64,000 nucleotides of DNA from Vescimonas coprocola (GTDB taxonomy: Bacteria > Bacillota > Clostridia > Oscillospirales > Oscillospiraceae), in contig NZ_AP023418.1 in assembly GCF_018408575.1 (NCBI RefSeq), positions 1,454,415-1,518,414 on the forward strand, given 5' to 3'. The position numbers were made by a program, and so were the translations under genes. How positions within the stretch are numbered: the first letter of the stretch is position 1; every line of letters begins with the position of its first letter. Positions 25,955-33,766 of this stretch are shown in pieces. A model generated the notes under the pieces. That model did no database searches. It was not told the DNA's origin and was given only the letters and a program-made list of their open reading frames with translations.

Positions 25955-27298
25955 ATGGAAGAATTAAAAAAGGCCTTTTACGAGGTCATGTATAAGTATG
26001 AAAAATCCTTTGGCGAAACCGGCGTTATGACAAATCTGAACTTATGGGCACAAGAAAAAGCAGGATTGCTCGAATTGCTGCGCCGCCATCCGAATTGGGA
26101 TGAGGACGCAAAGGCAATCGTGTTTTCCTTTGACGAGGGACGCGGTATTCAGCGTGATGTCGTGGACGAGATTGCTTTTACTATGGAGGATCTTGCCGCC
26201 GAGCAGATCAATGAAGAACAGCGTTTGGAGGATTTCCGCATTGCTCTGCGTGCCGCTGTCAACGAGTACAGCAGCACGCTGTCCGAGCAAACGCTGGAGA
26301 TCATCCGTACCCGTGGCGGTATAAAATGCGCCGAGGGACAGAAAACCAGCCGGATCATCGGCAAGCTGTGCCGCAGTTTCGGTGTGGACGGGCATGAGCG
26401 TTATAATGCGGTATTTGCCCAGCTTTCCGATTCTCTGAATCCTCTGCAAATGCTCAAAACGGCGCTGTTATCTCTGCACCCGTGTGATTTTCTCGAAATG
26501 TCTAACAAGGACAACACCTGGACTTCCTGCCACAATCTCGAAAGCGGCAGCTATCAGGCCGGTACGCTGTCCTATATGACTGACGATGTGAGCATGATCT
26601 TCTTCACGGTTGACCCGGAAGTGAAAGACCATTATTACCGTGCGCCGAGACGGTCACGGCAGATGTTTTTCTACAAGGATCAAACGCTGTTTCAATCAAG
26701 GCTCTATCCGAGCGATTTGTCGGAGCAAATGGATCTGTACCGCAGTATCGTACAGAAAGCGATTGCGACCTGCCTCGGTGTGCCAAATCGTTGGGTGCTG
26801 AAAAAGAAGCGTGAGGATGTGAACGAGTGCTGCACCAGCGGCGAAGGCAGCCGTCAATATCCCGACTATAATTACTACGGGAATCTGTCGATGCTAAAAA
26901 CCGCTGCCGCACCCAGTCATTTCGTCATTGGAGGCCCATCACTCTGTGTTTGCTGCGGCCAAGCGTACCATTCGGGTCACTTGAAATGCCGATGCGAGGA
27001 TACCGTTGTCTGCAAGGATTGCGGCAATACTGTTCCCAAGCAAAATGCAAGATATATTGAAGGAGTCTATCACTGCCATGCGTGCCTGCATATCTGCGGC
27101 TCGTGCGGTGAGATGATCCACGGAACAATGTATCCGGCATACGACCGCAGAGGCCGGTTGGTAGAGATATGCGAAGCCTGCTACCGGGCATCGCTTGAGC
27201 CGTGTGCGGCCTGCAGCGTTTGCAGCATCTGCCGCATCATCGGCAATGCGTTCTGCCACAGGACTTCGGTCACAGCTGCGGAAGGCGGTGCGAGATGA
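25955..27298 (+). CDS. Conserved element protein with C-terminal zinc ribbons, unknown function
   Basis: 447 residues from ATG 25955 (MEELKKAFYE) after AGGAAAGG. The middle third has a motif set shared by phage and element proteins (HPCDFLEMS, TWTSCHNLESGSYQAGTLSYM, a Ser-Cys-His core), which hints at an enzyme. The last 120 residues carry many CxxC pairs (CVCCG, CKDCGN, CHACL, CGSCGE, CEACY, CSICR), enough for three zinc ribbons. It overlaps the next gene by four bases. No function is assigned. Confidence 0.65.
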   Translation: MEELKKAFYEVMYKYEKSFGETGVMTNLNLWAQEKAGLLELLRRHPNWDEDAKAIVFSFDEGRGIQRDVVDEIAFTMEDLAAEQINEEQRLEDFRIALRAAVNEYSSTLSEQTLEIIRTRGGIKCAEGQKTSRIIGKLCRSFGVDGHERYNAVFAQLSDSLNPLQMLKTALLSLHPCDFLEMSNKDNTWTSCHNLESGSYQAGTLSYMTDDVSMIFFTVDPEVKDHYYRAPRRSRQMFFYKDQTLFQSRLYPSDLSEQMDLYRSIVQKAIATCLGVPNRWVLKKKREDVNECCTSGEGSRQYPDYNYYGNLSMLKTAAAPSHFVIGGPSLCVCCGQAYHSGHLKCRCEDTVVCKDCGNTVPKQNARYIEGVYHCHACLHICGSCGEMIHGTMYPAYDRRGRLVEICEACYRASLEPCAACSVCSICRIIGNAFCHRTSVTAAEGGAR

Positions 27299-28299
27299 TT
27301 CGATTTGATGATATTCTCCGTATGCGGCAAAAGGAACTGAAGCATTATCTGGCCGGTCACCTGAAGAAACTTGGCTATGAGACAGTCAAAAAGAAAGGCT
27401 TCCTCTATGCCGAGGGCACAGTGCCGGTGCTGTTGGTCGCCCATTTGGACACCGTACATAATGAGCTGCCGCATATCATCTGCCGATCCGAAGACGGGCG
27501 CTATATCATGTCCCCGCAAGGGATCGGCGGCGACGACCGGTGCGGCGTATATATGATCTTACAGATCATTAGCGAAGTACGCTGCCATGTGCTGTTCTGC
27601 GAGGATGAGGAAACCGGCGGACAGGGCGCCAAAGCGTTTGAACGGAGCGGGATCCAGATCGATGTGAATTACATTGTAGAGGTGGACCGCCGTGGGAACA
27701 ACGACGCTGTGTTTTACAACTGCGACAACCCGAAGTTTTCTGAGTTTGTCTGCTCCTTCGGTTTCCGTGAGGCAATGGGCTCCTTCAGCGACATTTCCGT
27801 TGTTGCGCCATATCTCAAAACAGCAGCGGTAAATATTAGTGCCGGTTACTACAATGAGCACCGATTGCACGAAGTGATCGACTGGTCTGCCATGCAGAAC
27901 AATGTCGAGCGCATCAAGCAGATGGTGCAGACGGAAACCGGCAAGTATCCTTACAGAAAGCGAAAGCTATATGCCGGCTCCTATTTCGGGCAGCAGACGC
28001 TGTTCGACATAGAGCCTGCCGGCAGAGATAAGGAAAAGCTGCTGATGGAGCTGCCGGAAGGAACGCGGCTTATGATGAACGGGTGCGAGGTCACACCTTC
28101 TTTTCCGTATCTTATGGATAACGAAGGCAATGTGTACGCCGGCATTCAGGAGCTTGACGCTGCAGTTTTATCGGAAAATTCCATTGCCTGCGACGAGAAT
28201 GGGGAGCTTCTCTCCTTTTCGGTGTTTGACGCCAAGCGGATGAAAGTTCTCTCTATGGAGTCGGCAATGGAACAGTTAGGAATGGATATTGGGTGGTAG
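27295..28299 (+). CDS. Zinc-dependent peptidase/deacylase-like protein (M20/M28/M42-like)
   Basis: 334 residues from ATG 27295 (MIRFDDILRM), overlapping the previous stop. The metal ligands of a two-zinc aminopeptidase are visible: AHLDTVHNE (His and Asp) about 46-54, GGDDRCGVY about 79-87 (bridging Asp), and CEDEETGGQGA about 103-113 (catalytic Glu). A later His in NEHRLHEV would complete the site. Such enzymes cut peptides or amides; in the element it may process the product of the neighbouring gene. The last 100 residues are not recognised. Confidence 0.75.
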   Translation: MIRFDDILRMRQKELKHYLAGHLKKLGYETVKKKGFLYAEGTVPVLLVAHLDTVHNELPHIICRSEDGRYIMSPQGIGGDDRCGVYMILQIISEVRCHVLFCEDEETGGQGAKAFERSGIQIDVNYIVEVDRRGNNDAVFYNCDNPKFSEFVCSFGFREAMGSFSDISVVAPYLKTAAVNISAGYYNEHRLHEVIDWSAMQNNVERIKQMVQTETGKYPYRKRKLYAGSYFGQQTLFDIEPAGRDKEKLLMELPEGTRLMMNGCEVTPSFPYLMDNEGNVYAGIQELDAAVLSENSIACDENGELLSFSVFDAKRMKVLSMESAMEQLGMDIGW

Positions 28300-28336
28300 G
28301 CTCCTCTGCTCACCCAAGCATTAGAAAGGAGTTGCC

Positions 28337-28570
28337 ATGAGAAAGATCACCGTTCTCGACTTTTGCAGTCGGATCGGAATTGCCAGCGATGAGATACCAG
28401 TCGTTGTAAAGGCCGGGATCAATATAGTAGGTCGCTACCGCAGTTTATATAAACTGACGGCACAGGCTATGCCCGACTTGCTGGAGGCTAAGGTGCAATC
28501 TGTAACCTCGACACGAGAAGAAGTCATCCTTCAAATTACTTTCAAGGACTTCAGCACGAAACGACCATAA
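28337..28570 (+). CDS. Small hypothetical protein
   Basis: 77 residues, ATG 28337 after GAAAGGAG. MRKITVLDFCSRIGIASDEI suggests a short helical N-terminus; the C-terminus is a beta-strand-rich VTSTREEVILQITFKD. No family is recognised. It closes this block and is followed by a terminator. Confidence 0.5.
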   Translation: MRKITVLDFCSRIGIASDEIPVVVKAGINIVGRYRSLYKLTAQAMPDLLEAKVQSVTSTREEVILQITFKDFSTKRP

Positions 28571-28586
28571 TCGTATATGAGCGAAT

Positions 28587-28625
28587 AGCACCTCACGGGA
28601 TTTTTCCCCGTGAGGTGCTTTGTCT
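28587..28625 (+). terminator. Terminator before parM
   Basis: AGCACCTCACGGG and CCCGTGAGGTGCT pair around a TTTTT-containing loop, followed by TTGTCTT. Confidence 0.85.
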
Positions 28626-28739
28626 TATCACTATTTTTTACTTGCGGGACTATTTTGCCCCTTTGCGGAAATCTGTTGAAATAACACGCATTAAAGTCGT
28701 AATTAAAGAGTATAAACCAAAAACAAAGGAGATTTTACC

Positions 28740-29651
28740 ATGCTAATCAGTATCGACCACGGGAATAAACAAATCAAAACCAACCACAGGACCTTTGTGT
28801 CCGGGCTTCGGGAAAGCGACACAAAGCCGCCCTTCGGAAAGGATGTTCTGTTCTACAAGGGCAAGTATTATACCCTCACCGATCAGCGCATCCCGTATAT
28901 GCGGGACAAGACGGCTGACGAACGGTATTTTATCCTCACGCTGTTTGCCGTTGCCTTTGAGCTTGCCGGAACCGAGTACCGCAAGGACGAGATCGTAGAT
29001 GTGCAGCTTGCGGTAGGCCTGCCGCCTGCCCATTACGGAGCGCAATACGAACGGTTTGAAAACTATTTTCTGAACCGGGATATTATTGACTTCCAGCTCG
29101 ACGGCAGACCGTACTCTGTATTCATCAGCACGGCGATTTGCTTTCCGCAGGCTTACGCTGCCATTATGCCGATCTATCAGCGGATCCATTCGTATTCAAA
29201 GGTTGCAGTGCTGGACATTGGCGGTTTTACTGCCGACTATCTGCTGGTGAAAAACGGCGAGGCGGATCTGTCTGCCTGCGACTCACTGGATAACGGCGTC
29301 ATCACTCTTTACAATGGAATCAAATCCAAGGTCAATGCGGATTTTGACATCCTCCTGGACGAGTCGGACATTGATGCTATCTTGAAGGATACGCCTACCG
29401 ATTTTGACGAAAGTGTGATCCGTATCGTGCAGGAGCAGGCGCAACAGTTTATCAACGATCTTTTCGGCAAGCTCAGAGAGCGGATGATTGATTTGCGCTC
29501 CGGCAAGGCTGTGTTTGTCGGCGGCGGTTCTATCCTACTGAAGAAACAAATCGAAGCGTCCGGCAAGGTCGGCGCACCGATTTTTGTCGATGAGATTTCC
29601 GCCAATACAAAGGGCTACGAGCTGTTGTTCAAGGCCGCTTGTATGGGGTGA
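28740..29651 (+). CDS. parM: ParM/StbA-like plasmid segregation actin
   Basis: 303 residues, ATG 28740 after AAAGGAG. Actin-fold ATPase: phosphate 1 loop SIDHGNKQIK at residues 4-13, phosphate 2 loop AVLDIGGFTADYLL about 157-170, and adenosine loop VFVGGGSILL about 258-267. ParM proteins polymerise into filaments that push plasmid copies apart, with ParR bound at parC as adaptor. Its presence implies that this element exists, at least at times, as a replicating circle. ParR follows five bases later. Confidence 0.87.
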   Translation: MLISIDHGNKQIKTNHRTFVSGLRESDTKPPFGKDVLFYKGKYYTLTDQRIPYMRDKTADERYFILTLFAVAFELAGTEYRKDEIVDVQLAVGLPPAHYGAQYERFENYFLNRDIIDFQLDGRPYSVFISTAICFPQAYAAIMPIYQRIHSYSKVAVLDIGGFTADYLLVKNGEADLSACDSLDNGVITLYNGIKSKVNADFDILLDESDIDAILKDTPTDFDESVIRIVQEQAQQFINDLFGKLRERMIDLRSGKAVFVGGGSILLKKQIEASGKVGAPIFVDEISANTKGYELLFKAACMG

Positions 29652-29656
29652 TGTGA

Positions 29657-30034
29657 ATGGCGAAGAAAGATATTTACAAGTTCACTATTCAATTCAGCGG
29701 CGGAGATCCGCAGCATCAGCAGGTTGCGGAAATACTCAATCAGCAGGGGCGCCGGAAAGCACAGTTTCTTGTAAACACAGTTCTGCACTACATTCATTGC
29801 TCCGAAACGCCCGATATTCCTCAGCCGTCACCAGTTAATACCGACGCCATTGAAGCAATCGTGCGGCGCATTATGGAGGAATACTCAGAAAAGCCCACCC
29901 CAAAAGATGTCGGACAGGCGCCGGAGAAAAAGACGGTCAAATCCGAAGAGATCGCCTTTGATGACGCTGCCGAACTGCTGGGAGAGGATGGTATGGCGGC
30001 AATCAAAAATACTATGGCAAGTTTCAGAAGATGA
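29657..30034 (+). CDS. parR: ParR-like centromere-binding protein
   Basis: 125 residues, starting five bases after parM. The N-terminus (IYKFTIQFSGGDPQHQQVAEILN, GRRKAQFLVNTVLHYI) fits a ribbon-helix-helix DNA-binding fold; the C-terminal half is an acidic, helical tail of the kind that contacts ParM. Identification rests on position after parM, size and fold pattern. A parC site would be expected upstream of parM (28,626-28,739), but no clear iterons are visible there. Confidence 0.7.
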   Translation: MAKKDIYKFTIQFSGGDPQHQQVAEILNQQGRRKAQFLVNTVLHYIHCSETPDIPQPSPVNTDAIEAIVRRIMEEYSEKPTPKDVGQAPEKKTVKSEEIAFDDAAELLGEDGMAAIKNTMASFRR

Positions 30035-30037
30035 GTA

Positions 30038-30077
30038 AGGGCGGCAGGAGCAAAACTCCTGCCGCCCTTTTATTTTA
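30038..30077 (+). terminator. Terminator after parR
   Basis: AGGGCGGCAGGAG and CTCCTGCCGCCCT around a CAAAA loop, followed by TTTATTTTAT. It may also serve the leftward gene ending at 30075. Confidence 0.9.
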
Positions 30078-30257
30078 TGGGTCAAAACGGTCTATGCAGC
30101 GCATAAACACAATGCAAAGCTCCTGGTACAGATCCTCGTCAAGAATTCCGTCTATAATTGATTCTTTCAGTAGCAAGGGCTGATATAGCATCAGTAATTC
30201 TGTTGTGGCTGTTCTGTCTCCGAATTTTGCTTGCAACAGTAACTCTTTGAAATTCAT
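30075..30257 (-). CDS. Small HTH protein of Tn916-type regulation module
   Basis: 60 residues (MNFKELLLQAKFGDRTATTELL ... MRCIDRFDP in outline). The helical pattern with YQPLLLKESIIDG and DEDLYQELCIVFMRCI matches the N-terminal, sigma-region-2-like HTH proteins that accompany small sigma factors on conjugative transposons. It overlaps the stop of the sigma-like gene by four bases, so both are co-translated. Confidence 0.65.
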   Translation of the reverse strand: MNFKELLLQAKFGDRTATTELLMLYQPLLLKESIIDGILDEDLYQELCIVFMRCIDRFDP

Positions 30258-30646
30258 TTTGATTCACCTTCTTCCATAAATCGGCGGAGCTTCTTTATTG
30301 CACGGTAATACAGTGAGGCTACAGTCTTATAGGACATACCGAGTTCATCCGATAATTGCCCGAAGCTTTTTTCCTCAATGATTCTTTCAAGGACGATCCG
30401 CCGTTCGTTTTCCTTGATTGACCGAAGCGCTTGCCGCACGGTCTCATGATCCGTGATCTCCTGAATGATGTCCGTTGTATCGAACAGGAGATAGTCCAGG
30501 TCAAAAAGCGGTGTTTCAAAGCGAAACTTGCGGCTTTTCTCGGTCAAAAATTGAATTCTCCGATTATGGACTGCCTTTTTCACATAGGCCGAAAACTGGT
30601 TTTGCAATATTTCCTGCTCAGTTGAGCCATTATTCTTTTTATACAT
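30254..30646 (-). CDS. Sigma-70-like regulator (Tn916 ORF7 type)
   Basis: 130 residues from ATG 30644-30646 (MYKKNNGSTEQ) after ACGGAGGG; a longer frame has no such site. The C-terminal part is a region-4 helix-turn-helix (ERRIVLERIIEEKSFGQLSDELGMSYKTVASLYYRAIKKL in the family pattern). In Tn916-like elements these proteins regulate excision and transfer genes. It is transcribed against the ParMR operon, together with the small HTH gene. Confidence 0.78.
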   Translation of the reverse strand: MYKKNNGSTEQEILQNQFSAYVKKAVHNRRIQFLTEKSRKFRFETPLFDLDYLLFDTTDIIQEITDHETVRQALRSIKENERRIVLERIIEEKSFGQLSDELGMSYKTVASLYYRAIKKLRRFMEEGESK

Positions 30647-31098
30647 ATAAAACCCTCCGTGTTTCTTGTCTGGCGTATGGGAGCAGACAAACACGGAGGA
30701 GAACGGCACCCGGGGCAATGACAGTTAAAACAAAAGAAAGCGCATTGACGGACATGAAAATCCGAAAATGCGCTTTCCTCTGCGTATATACAAGTGTCGT
30801 TATGATAATATGTGCCGGGCGGTGTGTCCCAAATAATTGAGAAAAGCAGTTGCAATACATAAGAAACGAGCTGCAACTCATATTCGTGAGTGCAACTCGT
30901 TTTAGGTGTCCAAGTATTATGCTCTAAGAGAAGTAAAAATAGACTTCGTCTTCCGCCGTTAGCTTAAATGAACCTCCTCATATGTACCATAGTGCTCCTT
31001 TCACACATAAAAAGCGAACCACAACTCACTAAATGCGAGCCGTAAGGATATTTATACGAACTGTAGCTCACACTAAAATATATATGAGGTGAACTACA
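30647..31098. other. Regulatory intergenic region between sigma-like and XRE genes
   Basis: About 450 bases without a supported gene. It contains the divergent promoters and five copies of a short repeat (listed separately). A hairpin with arms ACGAGCTGCAACTCA and TGAGTGCAACTCGT lies at 30867-30900. No origin protein gene adjoins it, but an iteron-type role is possible. Confidence 0.5.
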
Positions 31099-31102
31099 GT
31101 GC
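30868..31102. repeat. Cluster of five related 12-13 base repeats upstream of the XRE gene
   Basis: Copies: GAGCTGCAACTCA (30868-30880), GAGTGCAACTCG (30888-30899), GAACCACAACTCACT (31016-31030), GAACTGTAGCTCACACT (31058-31074), GAACTACAGTGC (31091-31102). The core is RACYRYARCTCA. The last two flank the XRE start region, and ACTGTAG/CTACAGT form an inverted pair. They are probably operators of the XRE regulator. Confidence 0.5.
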
Positions 31103-31428
31103 AAAATGTATTAGATACCTTCGCTGCGGAAGTGCTCCGAAAGCGCAAGGCGATTGGCTACACACAGAGGCAGCTGGCGGATAAGCTCCATATGAGCATC
31201 CGTACTATTCAGGATCTGGAACACGGAATCAGCAATCCAAAAGCCGAAACCATCTTGCTTATTGCGAGAGAATTGGATATCAGTATTGATGCGATCCTGT
31301 TTCCCAATATTGTGCGAGGGCATATTTCAAAAACCGCTATGGATTTCTTCGCCGGAAAGAGTGAGGCAGAGGTTCAAAAGTATGTGTCCTTGTGTCAACA
31401 AGCAGATAAGCTGAAAACTGATAAATGA
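31099..31428 (+). CDS. XRE-family transcriptional regulator
   Basis: 109 residues from GTG 31099, GAGGTG seven bases upstream. Helix-turn-helix about 12-66 (KRKAIGYTQRQLADKLHMSIRTIQDLEHG), the Cro/CI type, followed by a helical tail (DFFAGKSEAEVQKYVSLC). It probably represses its own promoter through the repeats listed at 30868-31102, in the manner of a phage-like switch between quiet and active states of the element. Confidence 0.88.
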   Translation: MQNVLDTFAAEVLRKRKAIGYTQRQLADKLHMSIRTIQDLEHGISNPKAETILLIARELDISIDAILFPNIVRGHISKTAMDFFAGKSEAEVQKYVSLCQQADKLKTDK

Positions 31429-31465
31429 GCAGCCGTTTACAAAGATAAGCGGTTGCTTCTTTTTT
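31429..31465 (+). terminator. Terminator after the XRE gene
   Basis: GCAGCCGTTTA pairs with TAAGCGGTTGC (one G-T pair) and is followed by TTCTTTTTT. Confidence 0.75.
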
Positions 31466-31498
31466 CGATATATTGTTTGTCTTTTGACCTGCCACAAC

Positions 31499-31551
31499 AA
31501 AAATCCCTATGTTCCTGCTATTCTAAGGATAGCAAAACATAGGGATTTTTT
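31499..31551. terminator. Bidirectional terminator at the end of cargo operon A
   Basis: AAAAATCCCTATGTT and AACATAGGGATTTTTT enclose an inner CTAT/ATAG stem. It ends the leftward operon whose last gene stops at 31582. Confidence 0.85.
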
Positions 31552-31581
31552 AGGGAATATATCGGGAAGAATTCGGTAGTT

Positions 31582-32289
31582 TTATTTTCTGTTGTAACAA
31601 AATCGGTAGCCGACACCCCAAACATTTTTTATCTGGACCGAATCGTCATCGGACAGTTTCTGCCGGAGTGATTTTATATGAGCTTTAACCACCTCATCAA
31701 CATTATATGCAGTCTGCTCACTCCACAAGAGATCATAAAGCTGATCACAGGTAAATACTTTGTTTGGATTCTCGGCAAACAGAAGCAGCAGGTCAAATTC
31801 CTTTCGTGTCAGCATAATTTCCTTTTCGCCAAGGAACGCTTGCCGACTCTCCGGAGAAATACGCAGCCTTCCGGCCACTGTCATTTTGCATGAGCTATTT
31901 TCCTCTTTCCGTGTTTGCATGTGTGGCGAATACGCCTGTATGAGGGCTTGCGCTTGCGCAAAGCATTCTTCCATCGAATACGGCCGACACAGATATGCGT
32001 GCGCACCTGCCCGCAGAGAATTGAGGCGTTCTTCCGCATCCGCCGTATCGGACCCTAAAACTAAAATGGGAACGCCCTTTACTTTGCGTAGAGCATCCAG
32101 AAACCGGTGGTCGTCCTCTGCTGAAAGAGCGACATCTAAAATGGCTAAGCAAAAATCCCTGTGTACAACATGATAAAGTAAATCCGCTATGGTTTTCGGC
32201 CATATGACTGCATAACTTCTCGCTTCAAAATAGCTGCTTATCCTCTCTGCCTCGTCTATATTTCTATCCAACAGCAAAATATTGCTCAT
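31582..32289 (-). CDS. OmpR-type response regulator with atypical receiver
   Basis: 235 residues. The receiver domain spans 1-115 and the winged-helix DNA-binding domain about 130-232 (EIMLTRKEFDLLLLFAENPNKVF, VKAHIKSLRQKL, VWGVGYRF). The phosphate acceptor Asp52 is present (ILDVALS), but the acidic pocket is Asp8-Arg9 rather than two acids, and the invariant Lys of the KP motif is Arg102 (CRPYS). It may therefore work without phosphorylation. It is the last gene of cargo operon A and has no kinase gene beside it. Confidence 0.88.
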   Translation of the reverse strand: MSNILLLDRNIDEAERISSYFEARSYAVIWPKTIADLLYHVVHRDFCLAILDVALSAEDDHRFLDALRKVKGVPILVLGSDTADAEERLNSLRAGAHAYLCRPYSMEECFAQAQALIQAYSPHMQTRKEENSSCKMTVAGRLRISPESRQAFLGEKEIMLTRKEFDLLLLFAENPNKVFTCDQLYDLLWSEQTAYNVDEVVKAHIKSLRQKLSDDDSVQIKNVWGVGYRFCYNRK

Positions 32290-32315
32290 TCTATAATCAC
32301 GCTTTCCTCCGCCGG

Positions 32316-33053
32316 TTACATCCTGTCGTTGCGTCTGCCGAATAAGGTTAAAACATAGAGGAAAAAGCGCAGAAAATAAACGAGAGAAGTCATAAGTGAA
32401 GCCAGGTAAGTGAGAGCAGCAGCGGACAGTACTTTCTTTGCTCCCGGCATCTCATCTGTCGTCAGTATTCCTTCCTGCAAAAGCATTTTTCCTGCACGGC
32501 GGCTTGCATTGATCTCTACCGGCAGCGTAACTAAAGTAAAAAGGAAGGATGTTCCGTACAAAATCACGCCGATCATTGCGATGTGAAATCCCATCTCAGG
32601 ATCGGCACTGATCACAAAGGCGTCAAGCAAAAGCCCGATCAACACCAATGGCAATGCCAGCCTTGATCCGAAATTCACTACAGAAACCAGTGCTGTGCGG
32701 AATCTGTAAAACCAATAGCCTTCCTGTTTCTGCATGACATGTCCCATTTCGTGGGCAGCAACAGCTACGGATGCCACCGAGCTGTTGCCGTAAGTGCTTT
32801 CGGAAAGATTGACAACGCCTCTTCTCGGGTCATAGTGGTCGCTCAGGTTTCCTTTTACACGCCCGACGGATATTCCGTTTACCCGATTCGACCACAATAA
32901 TTGGGCGACGGTATCATATCCGGTCTTTCCCGAACGGCACCGGACTTTAGAGTATTTTGAAAATGCCGAATGAACCTTTCCGCTTGCAATCGCAGAAAAT
33001 AAGGTGCAAAACAGCATAGCGGTTATAAACCATATATAATCATTCCAGTACAT
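32316..33053 (-). CDS. YugP-like membrane zinc metallopeptidase
   Basis: 245 residues with membrane segments near 5-25, 120-140, 150-180 and 215-238. The gluzincin motif HEMGH is at 101-105 with AAHEMGHVMQKQEGYWFY around it, and a later Glu in PVEINASRRA completes the zinc site. These neutral membrane proteases are uncharacterised, but the family sits in envelope stress contexts. It lies between the PII-like gene and the response regulator in operon A. Start ATG is followed by a typical N-terminal helix. Confidence 0.87.
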   Translation of the reverse strand: MYWNDYIWFITAMLFCTLFSAIASGKVHSAFSKYSKVRCRSGKTGYDTVAQLLWSNRVNGISVGRVKGNLSDHYDPRRGVVNLSESTYGNSSVASVAVAAHEMGHVMQKQEGYWFYRFRTALVSVVNFGSRLALPLVLIGLLLDAFVISADPEMGFHIAMIGVILYGTSFLFTLVTLPVEINASRRAGKMLLQEGILTTDEMPGAKKVLSAAALTYLASLMTSLVYFLRFFLYVLTLFGRRNDRM

Positions 33054-33075
33054 AGCATTTCTCCGATCTGCGTAC

Positions 33076-33765
33076 TTAAATGCCGGCGACGGAATCTATC
33101 GGCATGGACATGACAATCCCCTGCGCCTCACTGTGCATACCGCAGCTTTCTCCGATACACTTCATAAGCGCCACCTTGTTTGCGGACTCCGTCAGAATCA
33201 GAACGATTTCCTTTTCGTCCTGGACGCTCAAGCCCCAAAAGTTGGTCACATCCTCATTTCCGATGCGCCGACTGTGAATCACAGTGCCACCTTTGGCACC
33301 GGCACCACGAACGGTTTCCATCACATCACCGCTGAAGCCCCGGTTCACGATTGCCGCAACAAGAGAGTATTTTGTTTCAGACATACTGTTTTCTTCCTTT
33401 CCTCCGATATTCAATACTTCCTTTCCCGTATTCTGGGCAAGGATACGCAAAATCAGGTTGTTTGCTCCGTTCAGCGGGATCGTAAATGCAATACCGCTGT
33501 TTGCCATGTTTAACTGCAGCTCCGAGCGCAACTTATCCATCAGGACATCGGATAGTTCTTTCGGGATCATGCTGATCAAAACGCTTTTATCGATGCTGCC
33601 GAGACCGAGCATGTCCATGATCTCGCTGGAGGCGGTGCCTTCGGCATTGAAGCGATATTGCAGCGGCAGTGCACCCTTTTTGAACATTTCCGCTGCCTTC
33701 TCGGCAAGCTTTGGCGTGGTGATCAGCGTTAATAGCTGAAAAGATACTTTTTTCTCATAATCCAT
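33076..33765 (-). CDS. PII-like protein associated with DUF1538 transporter
   Basis: 229 residues from ATG 33763-33765 (MDYEKKVSFQ) with AGGAGG upstream; the longer frame is rejected. Two related alpha/beta halves, the second (TKYSLVAAIVNRGFSGDVMETVRGAGAKGGTVIHSRR in family pattern) resembling the PII trimer fold with its GATGGT-like loop. PII-like proteins sense small ligands and gate membrane transporters. It overlaps the DUF1538 gene's stop region, so the two form a regulator-transporter pair. Confidence 0.75.
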   Translation of the reverse strand: MDYEKKVSFQLLTLITTPKLAEKAAEMFKKGALPLQYRFNAEGTASSEIMDMLGLGSIDKSVLISMIPKELSDVLMDKLRSELQLNMANSGIAFTIPLNGANNLILRILAQNTGKEVLNIGGKEENSMSETKYSLVAAIVNRGFSGDVMETVRGAGAKGGTVIHSRRIGNEDVTNFWGLSVQDEKEIVLILTESANKVALMKCIGESCGMHSEAQGIVMSMPIDSVAGI

Positions 33766-33766
33766 T

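Noticed and set aside
28626-28739. parC-like iterons upstream of parM
   Set aside because: No repeated motif could be made out in this stretch.
30868-31102. Reading the repeat cluster as a CRISPR
   Set aside because: Copies are only 12-17 bases, imperfect and irregularly spaced.
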